Under the pieces are notes generated by a model that saw only the letters and a program-made list of their open reading frames with translations, searched no databases and was not told the origin of the DNA. DNA of 64,000 bases, taken from P52-10 sp041397365. Its GTDB lineage: Bacteria; Pseudomonadota; Alphaproteobacteria; Rhizobiales; Xanthobacteraceae. The first letter of the stretch is position 1; each line of letters starts with the position of its first letter. Where the stretch lies: contig JAWKWT010000006.1 of NCBI GenBank assembly GCA_041397365.1, forward strand, positions 226,352 through 290,351, given 5' to 3'. Below are positions 7,465-16,655 of this stretch, one piece after another. Position numbers and translations under genes: made by a program.

Positions 7465-9657
7465 CTAAGCCGCCACCAGACGACCGTCCGGCCGTGTCAA
7501 CGCATCCGGATCGATCCAGCTTTCGACCAGCGTAACGCCGCGGAATCCGGCGAGCCGCAATTCGTCGCTGACGATTTTACGCGTGTCGCCAGACAGTCCC
7601 GCGACGCCGACCAGCACCGCATGCGCGTTGGTCGCGACCAGATGCTCGGGCACATTGTCGAGCGCGCCTGCGTCCAGCACCACATAGTCATAGACCCGTT
7701 GCAGCGCGTCGATGGTCATCGTCAGACGCGGCGAATGCAGTACGGTCGGATCCGCCGCGCGCACTCCCCCGGTCACGATCTGAACGCGCGACAGGCGATC
7801 CTTGGTGATGATCTCGCCGAACGACGCGGTCCCGGCGACGAGATCGGTGAGGCCCGGCGTCGCGGGCTCGGACGCGATCGCCCTCACCTCGGCCGACCTC
7901 AGCGACAGATCGATCAGCACGACGCTGGCGTCGCGCGCCAGAAGCCGCGCCAGCGCGATCGCCGATTTCGAGGTCGCGGACGCATCCTGCATGCCGAGCA
8001 CGGAAATCTTGCGAGCAGCCGCGCCGGCCTGGCGGATGTCGTTCAGCACCACCTCTTCGGCGTGCCGCCGCGAGGCGGGCAGCGCATCGGCGACGGACGA
8101 CGCGAACGAAGGCTGCCCGGACATCGCCAGCGGAGTCGGGATCGGCGCGGCGCCGCGCGGCGCGGTCATGCTGAGCAGTTCGCCGGTGACGATCCATCCC
8201 GCCGACAGCATGAAGGTCGCGAGCGTGGCGATCAGCACGATCGGCAGCTTCTTCGGAAATGCCGGCGTGTTCGAGACCAGCGCGCGCGAAATGATGCGGC
8301 CATCGCTCGGCCCGAGCTCGATGTTCTCGCGCGTCGTCGCCTCGCGGAACTTGGCCAGATAGGATTCGAGCAGATCACGCTGCGCCTTGGCCTCTCGCTC
8401 CAGCGCGCGAAGCTGCACATCCTGCGTATTGGTGGATGCGGCCTGCTTTTTGAGCTGGTCGAGGCTGGCGTTCATGTTCTCCATGCGCGCGCCGGCGATG
8501 CGCGCGTCGTTCTCCAGCGAGCGGGAAATCTTTCCGGCCTCGTCGCGCAATTGCGTATCGAGATCGGCGATCTGCGCCCGCAATTCGCGAATCCGCGGAT
8601 GCTGCCCGAGCAGTGTCGTCGACTGTTCGGCCAGTTGCGCGCGCAAGGTGGCGCGCTGTTCCGAGAGCCGCCGCACCAGTTCGGAATTCAGAACCTCGGA
8701 CGCCTCGATCGGACGCCCGCTTTGCAGCATGCCGCGAATGAGCCGCGCCTTCGACTCGGCGTCGGATTTCTGCGCGCGCGCGGTGCTGAGCTGGGTGTTG
8801 ATCTCTCCGAGCTGCTGATTGGACAAAGTGGTGTTGTTGGTGCCGACAAACAGGCTCGCCTGACCGCGGAAATCCTCGACGCGCGCTTCGGCCTCGGCAA
8901 CCTTCTTGCGCAAGCCTTCGATCTCGCCCGAAAGCCATTGTCCGGCGGAGCGCGCCTGATCCTGCTTCGCGCCCTGCTGCATCGTCAGATAGCCTTCGGC
9001 GATGGCGTTGGCGACACGGGCGGCGAGATCGGGATCGCCCGACTGGAATTCCACGACGATGACACGCGACTTGTCGACGGCGTAAACGGCCAAACGGTCG
9101 TAATAGGCTTCGAGCACCCGCTCCTCGGCGGACAATTTCAGCGGATCGCGGCCGATCCCGAACATTCCGAGGATCGTCTTCAGCGGCGAAACCCCTCGCA
9201 ATGTCGGATCGAATTCGGGCCGCTCACCGAGCTTCAGCTTGTGAATGATCTCACGCGCGAGATCGCGCGACATGACGATCTGCACCTGGCTGGTGACGGC
9301 CTCGGTATCGAGGCTCGCACGTTCCTCGTTCCGCTCCACGCTCGGCCGCAGGAAGACGTTCTCGCGGCCATCGACAAGAATGCGGGCCTCCGACTTGTAG
9401 CGGGGCGAGACCAGATTGACGGCGGCGAAGGACAAGATCGCGGCGGCGAGAGTCGGAATGACGATCCAGGCGCGGCGGCGCATCAGCGCACGCCAGACGA
9501 GGCGCAAATCGAGATCGCCAAAAGCGGATGGCGCGGCGGGAATGGCGGCGGCGACTGACGGCGGCGGCACCGGCCGCGCGAATGAAGGCTCGGCACCGGC
9601 TGGTTGTGCGGCGTGGGCCGTCCTGGACTTGAACGTCGGCCAAAGATTGAAACGCAT
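7465..9657 (-). CDS. Wzz/ExoP-like polysaccharide co-polymerase with degenerate kinase domain
   Basis: A chain-length determinant of the exopolysaccharide Wzy pathway in the inner membrane, about 730 residues. Residues 45-130 hold the Wzz domain with TM1 (RRRAWIVIPTLAAAILSFAAVNLV). A long periplasmic coiled coil follows (about 200-450), then TM2 (PIVLIATLATFMLSAGWIVTGELL), then a cytoplasmic ATPase-like domain. In BY-kinases that domain has a Walker A with GKS/T; here the stretch reads GMQDASATSKSAIALA, without the Gly-Lys pair. No tyrosine cluster is seen at the C-terminus (DPDALTRPDGRLVAA). Kinase activity is therefore doubtful. It is divergent from the GT4 gene across a 195-bp promoter-bearing gap. 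Confidence 0.85.
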   Translation of the reverse strand: MRFNLWPTFKSRTAHAAQPAGAEPSFARPVPPPSVAAAIPAAPSAFGDLDLRLVWRALMRRRAWIVIPTLAAAILSFAAVNLVSPRYKSEARILVDGRENVFLRPSVERNEERASLDTEAVTSQVQIVMSRDLAREIIHKLKLGERPEFDPTLRGVSPLKTILGMFGIGRDPLKLSAEERVLEAYYDRLAVYAVDKSRVIVVEFQSGDPDLAARVANAIAEGYLTMQQGAKQDQARSAGQWLSGEIEGLRKKVAEAEARVEDFRGQASLFVGTNNTTLSNQQLGEINTQLSTARAQKSDAESKARLIRGMLQSGRPIEASEVLNSELVRRLSEQRATLRAQLAEQSTTLLGQHPRIRELRAQIADLDTQLRDEAGKISRSLENDARIAGARMENMNASLDQLKKQAASTNTQDVQLRALEREAKAQRDLLESYLAKFREATTRENIELGPSDGRIISRALVSNTPAFPKKLPIVLIATLATFMLSAGWIVTGELLSMTAPRGAAPIPTPLAMSGQPSFASSVADALPASRRHAEEVVLNDIRQAGAAARKISVLGMQDASATSKSAIALARLLARDASVVLIDLSLRSAEVRAIASEPATPGLTDLVAGTASFGEIITKDRLSRVQIVTGGVRAADPTVLHSPRLTMTIDALQRVYDYVVLDAGALDNVPEHLVATNAHAVLVGVAGLSGDTRKIVSDELRLAGFRGVTLVESWIDPDALTRPDGRLVAA

Positions 9658-9852
9658 CGGATACTCCCGCGGACGCAACGTCGGCTGGGACCGATTAAAA
9701 TCGATTATGGTTTCCGCCTCGTTAATCCCCGAAGTCGGCCCCGCTTGCGCAGCGCCGACACCTCATTGTTTCTTAACGGGCCGCGTTCTTAATCCTGCGG
9801 ATCAACGATCGCGGGCCGCATCGGCCGGTTCCGTTCACCGGAAGTCTCCGCC

Positions 9853-10977
9853 TTGCCTGCCAAAAGCTTGAAAATTCTTCACGTCGTCCGCGCCCCGACG
9901 GGCGGACTGTTCCGACATGTCGTTGACCTCGCCAACGGACAGGTGTCGCGCGGGCACAAGGTCGGCATCGTCGCCGACAGCCTCACCGGCGGCGAGCGGG
10001 CGAACCGCATGCTCGGCGAGATGGCGCCGCGCCTCGCGCTCGGCGTTCATCGCTTCGCCATCCGCCGCGAACCGCATCCGGCCGACATTCTTCTGTGGCC
10101 GCGCTTTTCGCGGCTCGTCGAAACGCTCGCGCCGGACGTGCTGCACGGTCACGGATCGAAGGCCGGCGCGTTCGTCCGCTTGAAACGCCGCAAGCCCGGA
10201 ATGATCCGCGTCTACACGCCGCATGGCGGCTCGCTCCATTACGGTCCGCACACCGCCAAGGGAAAGCTCTATGGCTTGATCGAGCGATCTCTGATGAACC
10301 GCACCGAACTCTTTCTGTTCGAAAGCAAATTCGCCGACACGACCTATCGGAAATTCATCGGCTCGCCGCACGGACCCGTCCGCCTCGTCTTCAACGGCGT
10401 AACGGAAGCCGAGTTCGCTCCCGTGGAAACCGCAGCCGACGCGGCCGACGTCGCCTTCATCGGCGAACTGCGCGAGATCAAGGGGCCGGACATTCTGATC
10501 GACGCGCTCGGCCTGTTGAAAGCGCGCGGACAATCCGCTACCGCGACGATCGCTGGTGAAGGCGACGCCGCCGATGCGCTGCGCGCGCAATGCGACCGTC
10601 TCGGGCTTGCATCGGCCGTGAAGTTCATCGGCTACGCCCCTGCCCGGCATACATTTTCTCTCGGGCGAATGCTGGCTGTGCCGTCGCGCGGCGACTCGAT
10701 GCCTTATGTCGTGATCGAGGCCGCCGCCGCCGGCATTCCGATGATCGCCGCTTCCGTCGGCGGCATTCCGGAAATTTTCGGCGAGTTCAGCGACTGTCTG
10801 GTTCCGCCGAACGATGCACAGACGCTGGCGAACGCCATCGCCGCGACGCTGGCGCAACTCGGGCAGGCGCAGGAGCGCGCAATGCGCCTGCAAGAACGCA
10901 TCCGCCGTCACTTCTCTCAGGACGCGATGGTGGAGGGCGTGCTCGCTGCCTATCGCGCCGCCCGCGGCGAACATTAA
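9853..10977 (+). CDS. Glycosyltransferase family 4
   Basis: A GT-B fold glycosyltransferase, 374 residues. N-terminal ILHVVRAPTGGLFRHVVDLA is the acceptor-side Rossmann start. The donor-side half has VAFIGELREIKGPDILIDAL and the GT4 signature region PSRGDSMPYVVIEAAAAGIPMIAASVGGIPEI. It probably adds a sugar to the lipid-linked exopolysaccharide repeat unit at the cytoplasmic membrane face. The start is TTG at 9853; no better ATG exists in frame nearby. It precedes the initiating sugar-phosphate transferase gene on the same strand. Confidence 0.88.
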   Translation: MPAKSLKILHVVRAPTGGLFRHVVDLANGQVSRGHKVGIVADSLTGGERANRMLGEMAPRLALGVHRFAIRREPHPADILLWPRFSRLVETLAPDVLHGHGSKAGAFVRLKRRKPGMIRVYTPHGGSLHYGPHTAKGKLYGLIERSLMNRTELFLFESKFADTTYRKFIGSPHGPVRLVFNGVTEAEFAPVETAADAADVAFIGELREIKGPDILIDALGLLKARGQSATATIAGEGDAADALRAQCDRLGLASAVKFIGYAPARHTFSLGRMLAVPSRGDSMPYVVIEAAAAGIPMIAASVGGIPEIFGEFSDCLVPPNDAQTLANAIAATLAQLGQAQERAMRLQERIRRHFSQDAMVEGVLAAYRAARGEH

Positions 10978-11083
10978 TCTTTACTTACCATCGATAACCA
11001 AATGTTTTGATTTGTCGTTTAGGGCTTGGTCTGCCGATCCAGCTTAGCGGAACGCGATCCGCGTCCTGCCCGAAGGCCGCACC

Positions 11084-12637
11084 ATGGACTCCATCAACGC
11101 CCGCACCATGCTCAACGCCGCCGCCGCCACGGCAACCGCCGAGCAATTCGGCGCAGCGCCCCGTATCGAACGGCGCCGCCGCCTGACACCGACCGCGCTG
11201 GCGATCGCCAACCAGAAGGTTCCGCCCGCGCTTTCGCCTGTGGTGATCGCGGGCGTCGTCCGCCTCATCGATTTCGCGCTCATCAGCGCCGTGGGTCTTG
11301 CCGTCTATTTCGGCTATGTGGTGCCGAGGGACGGCTTCAACGTGTTTTACACGCTGACCATCTTCGCGTTCGCCGCCGTCTCCGTTGTCAGTTTCCAGGC
11401 CGCCGACCTCTACGACATCCAGTCATTCCGTGGTCATCTGCATCAGATGACGCGCATGATCTCCTCATGGGCGCTGGTCTTCCTGCTGTTCATCGGCATA
11501 TCGTTCTTCGCCAAACTGGGCGACGCCGTGTCCCGTCTCTGGCTTTCGGCGTTTTTCCTGAGCGGGCTCGGCGCTCTGATCGCGCAGCGCGCAGTGCTGC
11601 GCGCGATGGTCCGCAAATGGGCGCGCGCCGGGCGGCTGGACCGGCGGACGGTGATCGTCGGCGCGGATGAAAACGGCGAAAACCTCGTCCGTGCGCTGAT
11701 GAACAATTCCGAGGAATCCGACATCCGCGTGCTGGGCGTGTTCGACGACCGCAACGACGACCGGGCGATGGACACCTGCGCCGGCAGCCCGAAACTCGGC
11801 AAGATCGACGATATCGTCGAATTCGCGCGCCGCACCCGCGTCGATCTCGTGCTGTTCGCGCTGCCGATTTCCGCCGAGACGCGCATCCTCGAAATGCTGA
11901 AGAAGCTCTGGGTGCTGCCGGTCGACATCCGCCTGTCGGCGCACACCAACAAGCTGCGCTTCCGGCCGCGCTCCTACTCCTATGTCGGCGATGTGCCGAT
12001 GCTCGACATGTTCGAGCAGCCGATCACCGACTGGGATCTGGTGATGAAATCCGCCTTCGACCGCCTCGTCGGCGGCATCGCGCTGATCCTGCTGTCGCCG
12101 GTGATGCTCGCGACCGCGATCGCCATCCGGCTCGACAGCCGTGGCCCGATCCTGTTCAAGCAGAAGCGCTTCGGCTTCAACAACGAGCGCATCGACGTCT
12201 ACAAATTCCGCTCGATGTATCACGAGACGACCGACGCCAATGCGGCGAAGCTGGTGACCAAGGGCGATCCGCGCGTCACGCGCGTCGGCCGCTTCATCCG
12301 CAAGACCTCGCTCGACGAGCTGCCGCAGCTTTTCAACGTCGTGTTCAAGGGCAATCTGTCGCTGGTCGGCCCGCGCCCGCATGCGTTGCAGGCCAAGGCC
12401 AAGGACCGCGCTTACGAAGACGCCGTCGACGGCTATTTCGCGCGCCACCGCGTCAAACCCGGCATCACCGGCTGGGCGCAGATCAACGGATGGCGCGGCG
12501 AAACCGACAATGACGAGAAGATCCAGCGCCGCGTCGAATGCGACCTCTACTACATCGAGAACTGGTCGCTGCTGTTCGACGCCTACATCCTCGCCAGGAC
12601 ACCGTTCGCGCTTTTGAACACCCAGAACGCCTACTGA
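11084..12637 (+). CDS. Undecaprenyl-phosphate sugar phosphotransferase (WbaP/WcaJ-type)
   Basis: The initiating enzyme of exopolysaccharide assembly. It transfers a sugar-1-phosphate from a UDP-sugar to undecaprenyl phosphate in the inner membrane. It has 517 residues: several N-terminal TM helices (about 65-190), a central CoA_binding_3-like Rossmann domain (TVIVGADENGENLVRALMNN), and the C-terminal catalytic bac_transf domain. That domain shows the re-entrant hydrophobic helix, PILFKQKRFGFNNERIDVYKFRSM, RKTSLDELPQLFNV, LSLVGPRPHA and VKPGITGWAQINGWRGET. Glucose is the likely sugar from family resemblance; this is inference. Confidence 0.92.
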   Translation: MDSINARTMLNAAAATATAEQFGAAPRIERRRRLTPTALAIANQKVPPALSPVVIAGVVRLIDFALISAVGLAVYFGYVVPRDGFNVFYTLTIFAFAAVSVVSFQAADLYDIQSFRGHLHQMTRMISSWALVFLLFIGISFFAKLGDAVSRLWLSAFFLSGLGALIAQRAVLRAMVRKWARAGRLDRRTVIVGADENGENLVRALMNNSEESDIRVLGVFDDRNDDRAMDTCAGSPKLGKIDDIVEFARRTRVDLVLFALPISAETRILEMLKKLWVLPVDIRLSAHTNKLRFRPRSYSYVGDVPMLDMFEQPITDWDLVMKSAFDRLVGGIALILLSPVMLATAIAIRLDSRGPILFKQKRFGFNNERIDVYKFRSMYHETTDANAAKLVTKGDPRVTRVGRFIRKTSLDELPQLFNVVFKGNLSLVGPRPHALQAKAKDRAYEDAVDGYFARHRVKPGITGWAQINGWRGETDNDEKIQRRVECDLYYIENWSLLFDAYILARTPFALLNTQNAY

Positions 12638-12650
12638 TGTGCAGTGGCAC

Positions 12651-13892
12651 ATGACGCTTCTTTCCCCCCAGATCGCAATGCCGGCCCAGCCGGTGGCGCC
12701 GGGCATCGCGGCGCTGCAAACGCCGTGCTGTGGCTGGTGGGAGCGAGCGGCGCGATCGTCTTTATCGAACCAGTCCGTATGAACTGGCGACGCTGGCGGC
12801 GCTGATCGTCTTTTTCGCGACCGGCTCCCGTTGCGGCCGATCTTCCTGATGCTGATCGCGCTGCTGCTGATGCTCAATCTCGGCTACACGATCGCCGCCA
12901 TCCCCGTGTTCGAGGACAAAATCCCGACCTGGATCGCGACATCCTGGTATCTGGCGGTCACAGCCATTTTCTTCGCGATGGTTCTCGCCGACGACACCGC
13001 GAACCGGATCGACTATCTGCTGCGTGGCTATGTGGTCGGCGCGATCATCGCCGCCAGCGCCGCCGTCGCCGGATATTTCGGCCTCGTGCCGGGCGGCCAT
13101 GACCTGCTGACGCTTTACGGCCGCGCGCGCGGCACGTTCAAGGACCCGAACGTGCTGGGCGCGTTTCTGCTGTTGCCGGCGCTCGTGACGCTGCAAAGCG
13201 TGCTGACCGAACGCTTTGGCAAGGCGGTGCGAAGCGCGCTGGCCTTTCTCATCATCAGCATGGCGATCCTGCTCAGCTTTTCCCGCGCGGCGTGGGGCAC
13301 GCTGGCGCTCTCGTCGATAGTCATGATCGCGCTGATGCTGCTGATAAACCGGAGCCAGCGCCCCCGCATCATTCTGCTGACCTGTCTGGCGGGCGCGGGC
13401 GTAGTGCTGCTGATCTCGATCCTGCTTTCGCTCGACTCGGTCGGCGATCTTTTCAAGGAGCGCGCCACCCTCGCCCAGGGTTATGACAGCGGCCGCTTCG
13501 GCCGGTTCGGCCGCTACAGTCTTGGCGCGCAGATGGCGCTCGAATATCCGCTTGGGATCGGTCCGCTCCAGTTCACGAGATTCTTTCCCGAGGATACGCA
13601 CAATTCGTTCCTCAACGCCTTCATGTCCGGCGGCTGGCTATCGGGGGCCTGCTATCTGGCGCTCATCAGCACCACGATCATTTACGGCGCACGCCACATG
13701 TTCGCGGACGTCCCCTGGCGTGCGGCCTATCTGGCGGTGTTCACCGCGTTCTTCGCCACCGCCGCCGAAGGATTTATCATCGACACCGATCACTGGCGGC
13801 ACCTCTTCCTGCTGCTCGGCGCGACATGGGGCCTGATCGCCGCCAACCGGATGCATATGGCCAAACATCCGGCGACGCTCCGAAGCGGCTGA
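12651..13892 (+). CDS. O-antigen ligase/Wzy-like polymerase with three N-terminal frameshifts
   Basis: A multi-pass membrane protein. Residues from 12831 onward read cleanly as about ten hydrophobic helices, with the Wzy/WaaL loop features GRARGTFKDPNVLGAFLLL and YPLGIGPLQF...DTHNSFLNAFMSGG. It likely polymerises repeat units in the periplasm. The expected N-terminus starts at ATG 12651 (MTLLSPQIAMPAQP) but is broken by three apparent one-base deletions, near 12721, 12771 and 12825. Restoring them gives a continuous reading (VLWLVGASGAIVFIEP, then PYELATLAALIVFFATG) and about 414 residues. A TTG at 12831 would yield only 353 residues, without the first helix. The type of defect is the same as elsewhere in the window. 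Confidence 0.8.
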
Positions 13893-13992
13893 TCCCGCCG
13901 CCGAAAAGTCGTTCATTCGGACCGCAGCCGCTTGAGCGCCTTCGCCACTATCCCTACTTTCAACGCAACGACGTTCCGCGCGAGGCTCCGCA

Positions 13993-15111
13993 ATGCTCAT
14001 CGGCGTTCCCAAGGAAATCAAGGACCATGAGTTTCGCGTCGGCCTCACGCCCTCGTCGGTCGCCGAACTCGTCCATGCCGGGCATTCGGTGCTGGTTCAG
14101 AGCGGCGCGGGGTTGGGCTCCGGGCTGACGGACGAGCAATACGCCGCATCCGGTGCCGCGATCACGAACGGCCCCGGCGACATTTTCGAGCGCGCCGACA
14201 TGATCGTGAAGGTGAAGGAGCCGCTCGGGCCGGAGCGCACCTTGCTCCGGCCGGGGCAAGTCCTGTTCACCTATCTGCACCTTGCGCCCGATCTTCAACA
14301 GACGACCGAACTGATCGCCTCGGGCGCGAGCTGCATCGCCTATGAGACAGTCACGTCGCCTTATGGCGGGCTGCCGCTGCTGACGCCGATGTCGGAAGTC
14401 GCAGGCCGGCTCGCGCCGCAGGTCGGCGCGCATTGCCTTGAGAGCGGCTCGGGCGGTCGCGGCGTTCTGCTCGGCGGGGTGCCGGGGGTACCGGGCGGCG
14501 ACGTCGTCATCCTCGGCGGTGGCGTCTCGGGAACGCATGCGGCGACCATCGCGCTCGGCATGGGTGCGAATGTGACGGTGGTCGATCGCAATCCCGAAGC
14601 CCTGCGCCGCCTCGCGTTTTCTTTCGGCACGGGCCTGCGCACGATCTTCTCCACTCGCTCGGCTGTCGCGGAAATCGTCCGCCGCGCGGACCTGCTGATC
14701 GGCGCGGTGCTGGTTCCGGGCGCGGCCGCCCCCAAGCTTGTGAGCCGCGCGATGGTGGCGACGATGAAGCCCGGCGCCGTGATCGTCGACATCGCCATCG
14801 ATCAGGGCGGCTGCTGCGAGACCTCGCACCCGACGACCCATTCCGACCCGACCTATGTGGTCGACGGCGTCGTCCATTATTGCGTCACCAACATGCCGGG
14901 CGCGGTGGCGCGGACTTCGACCTTCGCGCTGAACAACGCGACACTGCCCTTCGTGCTGATGCTCGCCAACAAGGGCTTGAAGGCAGCGCTTGCGGACGAC
15001 GTTTATCTGCGCGCCGGCCTCAACATTTATGACGGCAGGCTGACCTGCAAGCCGGTCGCCGAAGCGCACGGCCTGCCCTGGACGTCCGCCGAGCAGGCGC
15101 TCGGCCTATGA
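13993..15111 (+). CDS. ald: Alanine dehydrogenase
   Basis: NAD-dependent L-alanine dehydrogenase (alanine to pyruvate plus ammonia), 372 residues, the family length. N-terminal MLIGVPKEIKDHEFRVGLTP and SGAGLGSGLTDEQY are diagnostic. The catalytic Lys (VKVKEPLGPE) and His (LFTYLHLAP) are present, and so is the nucleotide-binding GGDVVILGGGVSGTHAA with Asp in VVDRN. A slightly glycine-rich insertion (ESGSGGRGVLLGGVPGVPGG) precedes the Rossmann fold, as in related enzymes. The stop overlaps the start of the enolase-superfamily gene (ATGA), so the two are probably co-translated. Confidence 0.95.
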   Translation: MLIGVPKEIKDHEFRVGLTPSSVAELVHAGHSVLVQSGAGLGSGLTDEQYAASGAAITNGPGDIFERADMIVKVKEPLGPERTLLRPGQVLFTYLHLAPDLQQTTELIASGASCIAYETVTSPYGGLPLLTPMSEVAGRLAPQVGAHCLESGSGGRGVLLGGVPGVPGGDVVILGGGVSGTHAATIALGMGANVTVVDRNPEALRRLAFSFGTGLRTIFSTRSAVAEIVRRADLLIGAVLVPGAAAPKLVSRAMVATMKPGAVIVDIAIDQGGCCETSHPTTHSDPTYVVDGVVHYCVTNMPGAVARTSTFALNNATLPFVLMLANKGLKAALADDVYLRAGLNIYDGRLTCKPVAEAHGLPWTSAEQALGL

Positions 15112-16253
15112 AGATCACCGAAATCCGCGGCTTCCATCTCAGCTTTCCCTTGCCGGAGCCGCTCGGCAACGCCGTCACCTTCTTTCGCAAGCGCGACGCG
15201 CTGCTGGTGCAGATCGTCACCGAATCCGGCCTCTCCGGCTGGGGCGAATCCGGCAATTCGCCGCATGCCGCGGGCGCATTCATCCGCGCCCGGCTGGCGG
15301 GACTGATTCTCGGCCAGTCTCCGCTGGATTACGGCCGACACTATCAGGCGATGACCGCCGCTCTCGGCTACGACCGCCGCGGCTCGGCGATGATCGGCGT
15401 CTCGGCGATCGACCTTGCCTTGCACGACCTCGCCGCACGCGCCCAAGGCGTCAGCGTCGCCGCGCTGCTCGGCGGCGCGGTCCGCGACCGCCTGCCGGCC
15501 TATGCCAGCGGTCCGTTCTTCAAGACCGGCGACGATCCCTATCGCGATTTTGCGCGCGAGACCGAAAACTACCTGAAGAAGAATTTTCGGGCCGTGAAAC
15601 CGCGTGGCGGCTTCAGCCCGCGCGCCGACGGCATGATGGCCAATACGCTGCGCAAGGTGATCGGCGCCGACGGCGCGCTGATGGTCGACATCAATCAGGG
15701 CTATACGGCGCGCGCGGCCATCGAGTCGGCGCGGCGCATGGACGAGGCCGGACTGCTCTGGATCGAGGAACCGGTGCAGCCGGACGACATTCCCGGCTAC
15801 CAAAGCGTCGCACGGGCGGTGCCGGTGGCGATCGCGGGCGGCGAGGCGCTCGCGAGCCTGCGTGCCTATCGCGAGTTTCTCGAAGCCGGCACGCTCTCGG
15901 TGCTGCAACCGGACCTCGCCGTCTGCGGCGGCTATTCGGGTTTCCGGCAGATCGCAGCGCTCGGCCTCGCCTTCGGCCTGCCTGTGATGCCGCATGTGTT
16001 CGGCACGACGGTGAATTTCCACGCCTCGATGCAGATGGCTTCGGTCGTCGAGGGTCATCGCGGCGGCGGACCGATGCCCTATCCGTTCATGGAATACGAC
16101 ATGATGGCCAACCCGCTGCTGGCGCTGTGTCCGCCGCCCGCGCTCGCGCCGGACGGGACGCTGCCGGTCCCGACCGCTCCCGGCACCGGCATCGAACTGG
16201 CACCGGCGATGCTCGAACCGTGGATCGTCAGCCATTGGACGGAGAGACTTTAG
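15108..16253 (+). CDS. Mandelate racemase/muconate lactonizing enzyme family protein
   Basis: An enolase-superfamily protein, 381 residues. It has the N-terminal capping domain and a C-terminal barrel with metal ligands Asp in LMVDINQGY, Glu in WIEEPVQPDD and Glu in IAGGEAL. The Asp/His dyad of the mandelate-racemase subgroup is visible (VLQPDLAVCGG and MPHVFGT). The second-strand motif reads VKPRGG, so the usual K-x-K base pair is K-x-R. The enzyme abstracts a proton alpha to a carboxylate, but the substrate cannot be assigned. Translational coupling to ald hints at amino-acid or 2-hydroxy-acid catabolism; this is inference. Confidence 0.85.
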   Translation: MKITEIRGFHLSFPLPEPLGNAVTFFRKRDALLVQIVTESGLSGWGESGNSPHAAGAFIRARLAGLILGQSPLDYGRHYQAMTAALGYDRRGSAMIGVSAIDLALHDLAARAQGVSVAALLGGAVRDRLPAYASGPFFKTGDDPYRDFARETENYLKKNFRAVKPRGGFSPRADGMMANTLRKVIGADGALMVDINQGYTARAAIESARRMDEAGLLWIEEPVQPDDIPGYQSVARAVPVAIAGGEALASLRAYREFLEAGTLSVLQPDLAVCGGYSGFRQIAALGLAFGLPVMPHVFGTTVNFHASMQMASVVEGHRGGGPMPYPFMEYDMMANPLLALCPPPALAPDGTLPVPTAPGTGIELAPAMLEPWIVSHWTERL

Positions 16254-16373
16254 GCAGGCTCGCTTTGCAACGCCATTCAGCGGCACCGCGACCGCTCTAT
16301 ATGTCTGTCGCCGCCAGCGACAGGGACGACCGAACCCGGCGGAGGCCAGCCTCAGGCTTGAGAGTATGCGCGG

Positions 16374-16631
16374 ATGCCCGACCCTTACGCCTGCGAGACG
16401 CCACTGACCGCGACGTTCACGATCAGGATCGACGGGCATTCCCTCGTTCTGCGCCATGTCGGTGAAACGCTGCGCTTCATCACCGACAAGCGTTTCATCG
16501 AGTGGATGGAATTTTACGGCATGCACAAGGACGCCATCGAGGCGCTCGAAGCCGCTGCCGGCAACGCGATGCTCTCGCGCCAGGCGACGAACGCGGTGCG
16601 CCTCTTGTTCTCACGCGCGGGATTGATTTGA
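16374..16631 (+). CDS. Small conserved hypothetical protein
   Basis: An 85-residue soluble protein with no family I can name. It has a beta-rich first half (TATFTIRIDGHSLVLRHVGETLRFITD) and an alpha-helical second half (FIEWMEFYGMHKDAIEALEAAAGNAML) ending in LFSRAGLI. Codon usage is like the neighbouring core genes. It is convergent with the frameshifted FkbM gene. Confidence 0.6.
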   Translation: MPDPYACETPLTATFTIRIDGHSLVLRHVGETLRFITDKRFIEWMEFYGMHKDAIEALEAAAGNAMLSRQATNAVRLLFSRAGLI

Positions 16632-16655
16632 GCGGCGCTTGGCGCGACGGGCCGT

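Noticed and set aside
7381..9558. A 725-codon open frame on the plus strand opposite the Wzz/ExoP-like gene
   Set aside because: It is a GC-rich antisense shadow: His/Arg/Gln-rich translation without domains, opposite a well-supported gene.
12831..13892. TTG at 12831 as the true start of the polymerase gene
   Set aside because: Upstream out-of-frame sequence reads as the family's first helix once single bases are restored, so the start is at 12651.
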